Of a stretch of 64,000 nucleotides of DNA, positions 61,906 through 64,000 are shown in pieces (position 1 is the stretch's first letter; every line of letters starts with the position of its first letter). Made by a program: the position numbers and the translations under genes. The notes beneath the pieces are model-generated. The model searched no databases. It had not been told where the DNA came from and saw only the letters and a program-made list of their open reading frames with translations. Origin of the DNA: Ardenticatenaceae bacterium (GTDB taxonomy: Bacteria; Chloroflexota; Anaerolineae; Promineifilales; Promineifilaceae); contig JACKBR010000005.1 of the NCBI GenBank assembly GCA_020634495.1, positions 1-64,000 of the forward strand, read 5' to 3'.

Positions 61906-62571
61906 CTACTCAACCCAGAGCGACTTCGTTAGCTCAACCCCAAGCACCACGTCATCTCGCCCCACACGCAGACGCATAGGGCCATTAAACGGGGCACGGC
62001 CCATAATCTCGAAATCTGCGCCTGGCACCAAACCCAGCGTTTTGAAATATTTCAGACGCTCAGGGTCGTGCGTGCGAACGCGGCTGACTTTGCCCACATG
62101 CCCCACACCTAAATTCATAATGCAAACATCTTTTATTTCAGGCAAAATTCCCTCAGCATCGGGAATGGGTTCGCCATGTGGGCAGCGGCTGGGATTGCTG
62201 GTCATTTCGGCCATACGTTGGGTAATTGTGTCGTTGAGTCCCTTACCCATTTCATCGGCGTGTTCATGCGCTTCGTCCCAGGTAAAGCCCATCACATTTA
62301 CCAAAAACACTTCTAAAATGCGGTGTCGCCGCAATTCCCGCAGCGCCTCTTCCCGCCCGCGTGGTGTGAGTTCAATGCCCTGATACGGTTTATGCTTGAC
62401 ATAACCAGCATTCCTGAGCCGTTTTAGCATTCTGGGAACGGCTGGGGCGGACACATGCAGCCGATCTGCAAGGCTGGTAGTGCTAACAGTAGGCGCATCT
62501 TCTTGCAATCGATAAATTTCGGCGAGATATTCTCGCATTGCGACGCTGGGCTGAAAATCGTCATTTACCAT
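61906..62571 (-). CDS. DtxR/MntR-family metal-dependent transcriptional regulator
   Basis: 221 residues. Winged helix 1-65 (MREYLAEIYRLQED, TTSLADRLHVSAPAVPRML), metal-binding/dimerisation domain 70-140 (HRILEVFLVNVMGFTWDEAH, EHADEMG with the expected His/Glu/Asp ligands and a Cys-Pro-His-Gly-Glu-Pro-Ile-Pro stretch), and a FeoA/SH3-like C-terminal domain 150-221 (VGKVSRVRTHDPERLKYF). It senses Fe2+ or Mn2+ and controls uptake genes, none of which is adjacent. I use ATG 62571; the frame is open further to 62607 with no family resemblance there. Confidence 0.92.
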   Translation of the reverse strand: MVNDDFQPSVAMREYLAEIYRLQEDAPTVSTTSLADRLHVSAPAVPRMLKRLRNAGYVKHKPYQGIELTPRGREEALRELRRHRILEVFLVNVMGFTWDEAHEHADEMGKGLNDTITQRMAEMTSNPSRCPHGEPIPDAEGILPEIKDVCIMNLGVGHVGKVSRVRTHDPERLKYFKTLGLVPGADFEIMGRAPFNGPMRLRVGRDDVVLGVELTKSLWVE

Positions 62572-62629
62572 GATGTGATAATATCTCGATCCTGACTGTA
62601 CCGCCAACTAAGCCAATGAAAATGGGGGC

Positions 62630-64000
62630 CTAGGAAAGGAGGCTTCTTTCTAACTCGGCTGTTGTTTGTTCAATTAACGTGACCAGTTCTGTGAGCAAGG
62701 TGGTGTCAAAGCGGAACTCTGCCCCGGCACTGGCAAACAGTTGGGGCAAGGTCTTTGTGCCGCCAAGGGCCAACGCCTGGCGATAGGCCGTCAGCGCGGA
62801 GGCGCGATCTTGCAGGCTGTTGCGCCAAACTTGCAGTGCGCCAACCTGGGCCATGCCATATTCAATGTAATAAAATGGAGCATCGAAGATGTGGGGTTTG
62901 CGGTGCCAGCCAGATTTACGGCTCTCTTCATGCCCTGCCCAATCTATGTCTGGGATAAACCGCTGCCAGATTCTATCCCAGGCAGCATCACATTGGTTGG
63001 CATCGACGGCTTCTTGGGGATGGGTGTATACCCAATGCTGGAAGGCATCGACAACGGCCATGTAAGGAAGGAAAGCAATGATGCCTTCTAGATGCTCGAT
63101 GCGGGCGCGGGCTGCCTGCGGTGATGTGTAGAAGCCGCCATGTGTGTTTGTAAGATACGGTGCGGCTAATAGTTCCATAGACATTGAAGCGACTTCGCAA
63201 AATTCCATCGGTGGTTCGGTTTGCCAGATGAGGGGGAGTTCGGCCGTTTCAAAAACATGGAAGGCGTGGCCAGCTTCATGCAGCATGGTTTGTACGTCGT
63301 CGTGGCTGCCGACGCCATTCATGAAGATAAACGGCCGATTTCGCAGCGGCAGCGAGCTACAATATCCTCCCAAGGCTTTGCCGGCTCGTGTATCCAGGTC
63401 TAGCAGGCCGTCCTCAGCCATGGTGGCAAAGTAGCGACTCAACTGTGGGTCTAGCTGATTGAAAATGTTTAGGGTGTGCTGAATGAGTGCTTCTTGCCCT
63501 TGATACGGCCGTAACGGTTCTCCATCCGAATCATCCACCAATGCCCCTTTTTCTGGCACCCAATCCCACGGACGCAAGGCAGCATACCCCAACCGCTCCT
63601 TTTTACGTTTGAGAATACGACGCAGGGCAGGGACAACGGCCGTTTCGATTGCCTCATGAAACGTCAAACAATCTTCTGGCGTGTAATCAAAGCGCCCCTT
63701 TTCACGAAAAGCATAGGCGCGATAGTCTGGCAAGCCCGCATTGTGGGCAATCTGCTGCCGCAAAGTTACCAGTTGAGAATAGACATCATTTAACGGCTCT
63801 CGCTGGCTTAACCACAGGTCGGCAATCGTTTGCCACGCTTTTTGGCGAACAGCCCGGTCATTGTCATTCAAAAAAAAGCCAAGCTGGCTCAGATTCTTTT
63901 CCTCGCCATCCCACGCTGCTTTTAGCCCACCGGTAATCTTGTCGTATTCATTTTCTAGCTTAGAAACGTTGGTAAACAGGGGAATATTTTCTTCCCGGTA
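62630..64000 (-). CDS. Oligoendopeptidase F-type M3 metallopeptidase, N-terminus beyond window
   Basis: At least 456 residues; the frame is open to the window edge, so the 5' end lies outside. The M3 zinc signature reads MLHEAGHAFHVFE (HExxH) followed about 25 residues later by the third ligand Glu in FCEVASMSMELLA. The aromatic substrate motif near the C-terminus (KSGWHRKPHIFDAPFYYIEY) is present. M3 enzymes cut small peptides in the cytoplasm. The visible part begins with a helical region (NIPLFTNVSKLENEYDKITG). Confidence 0.94.
   Translation of the reverse strand, partial: YREENIPLFTNVSKLENEYDKITGGLKAAWDGEEKNLSQLGFFLNDNDRAVRQKAWQTIADLWLSQREPLNDVYSQLVTLRQQIAHNAGLPDYRAYAFREKGRFDYTPEDCLTFHEAIETAVVPALRRILKRKKERLGYAALRPWDWVPEKGALVDDSDGEPLRPYQGQEALIQHTLNIFNQLDPQLSRYFATMAEDGLLDLDTRAGKALGGYCSSLPLRNRPFIFMNGVGSHDDVQTMLHEAGHAFHVFETAELPLIWQTEPPMEFCEVASMSMELLAAPYLTNTHGGFYTSPQAARARIEHLEGIIAFLPYMAVVDAFQHWVYTHPQEAVDANQCDAAWDRIWQRFIPDIDWAGHEESRKSGWHRKPHIFDAPFYYIEYGMAQVGALQVWRNSLQDRASALTAYRQALALGGTKTLPQLFASAGAEFRFDTTLLTELVTLIEQTTAELERSLLS

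Overview
The window reads as chromosomal DNA of a Chloroflexota bacterium, most likely an Anaerolineae-type filamentous member. This is inferred from the gene families and their style: an S9 acyl-peptidase, a kinase with a PQQ propeller, a giant LamG/cadherin-like/RTX surface protein, a SARP-NB-ARC-TPR regulator, a bacterial death-like (EAD) protein, paired CpaB proteins and a short FtsB/DivIC-like protein. GC content is moderate. No rRNA, tRNA or CRISPR array was seen. The octamer palindrome ACGGCCGT occurs about 86 times by hand count, where roughly one copy is expected by chance. It leaves the peptide signatures Thr-Ala-Val, Asn-Gly-Arg and Arg-Pro in many proteins.

Layout. 1-4.7 kb: the end of a Ca2+-type P-ATPase, a DUF6159-like membrane protein and an S9 peptidase, all on +. 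4.7-13.2 kb (-): a signalling block of RelA/SpoT homologue, orphan OmpR-type regulator, small protein, zinc-ribbon/FHA protein, J-domain/VWA protein, PP2C phosphatase and Ser/Thr kinase. 13.4-15.5 kb (-): PIG-L deacetylase and a cysS broken by many frameshifts. 15.5-19.45 kb: about 4 kb with no intact gene, a repeated cysS 5' end and a possible transposase trace. 19.45-24 kb (+): a broken moaC, a MoaD-MoaE fusion, a MazG-like protein, FabF, RNase III and an SDR sugar-nucleotide reductase. 24.3-25.5 kb: the primary sigma factor, with region 3 read out of frame.

25.6-41.9 kb (-) is one gene for a 5402-residue surface protein. A 0.55 kb spacer with two perfect 26-bp repeats of an 11-bp-period motif separates it from a divergent 1060-residue SARP/BTAD-NB-ARC-TPR regulator. 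Right after that regulator, in the same frame, lies a 37-codon copy of the sigma-factor C-terminus with its own terminator. 45.8-47.5 kb (-): a receiver-like protein, a VapBC-type pair and a truncated antitoxin-like gene. 47.5-52 kb (+): ABC-F ATPase, CoaE-GNAT fusion, TPR protein and MerB-like lyase. 52.0-53.0 kb is an AT-rich island with an effector-associated-domain protein. 53.0-55.6 kb (-): a HExxH protein and a dGTPase. 55.7-61 kb (+): a LysM protein, an M24 aminopeptidase relative with altered metal ligands, an FtsB-like protein and two CpaB-like SAF proteins. 61-64 kb: an NrtR-like Nudix regulator, a DtxR-type regulator and an oligoendopeptidase F that runs off the window.

Strongest candidates for something undescribed: the iterated palindrome; hairpins built from tandem 7-9 bp words between genes; the repeated 11-bp-period element between the giant surface protein and the SARP regulator, together with the sigma-tail fragment behind that regulator; the membrane-embedded, nested-LamG architecture of the giant protein; a Rel homologue that looks hydrolase-only; and the small death-like-domain island. 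The 14.7-19.8 kb stretch and sigA region 3 may contain sequencing errors, so conclusions there are cautious.
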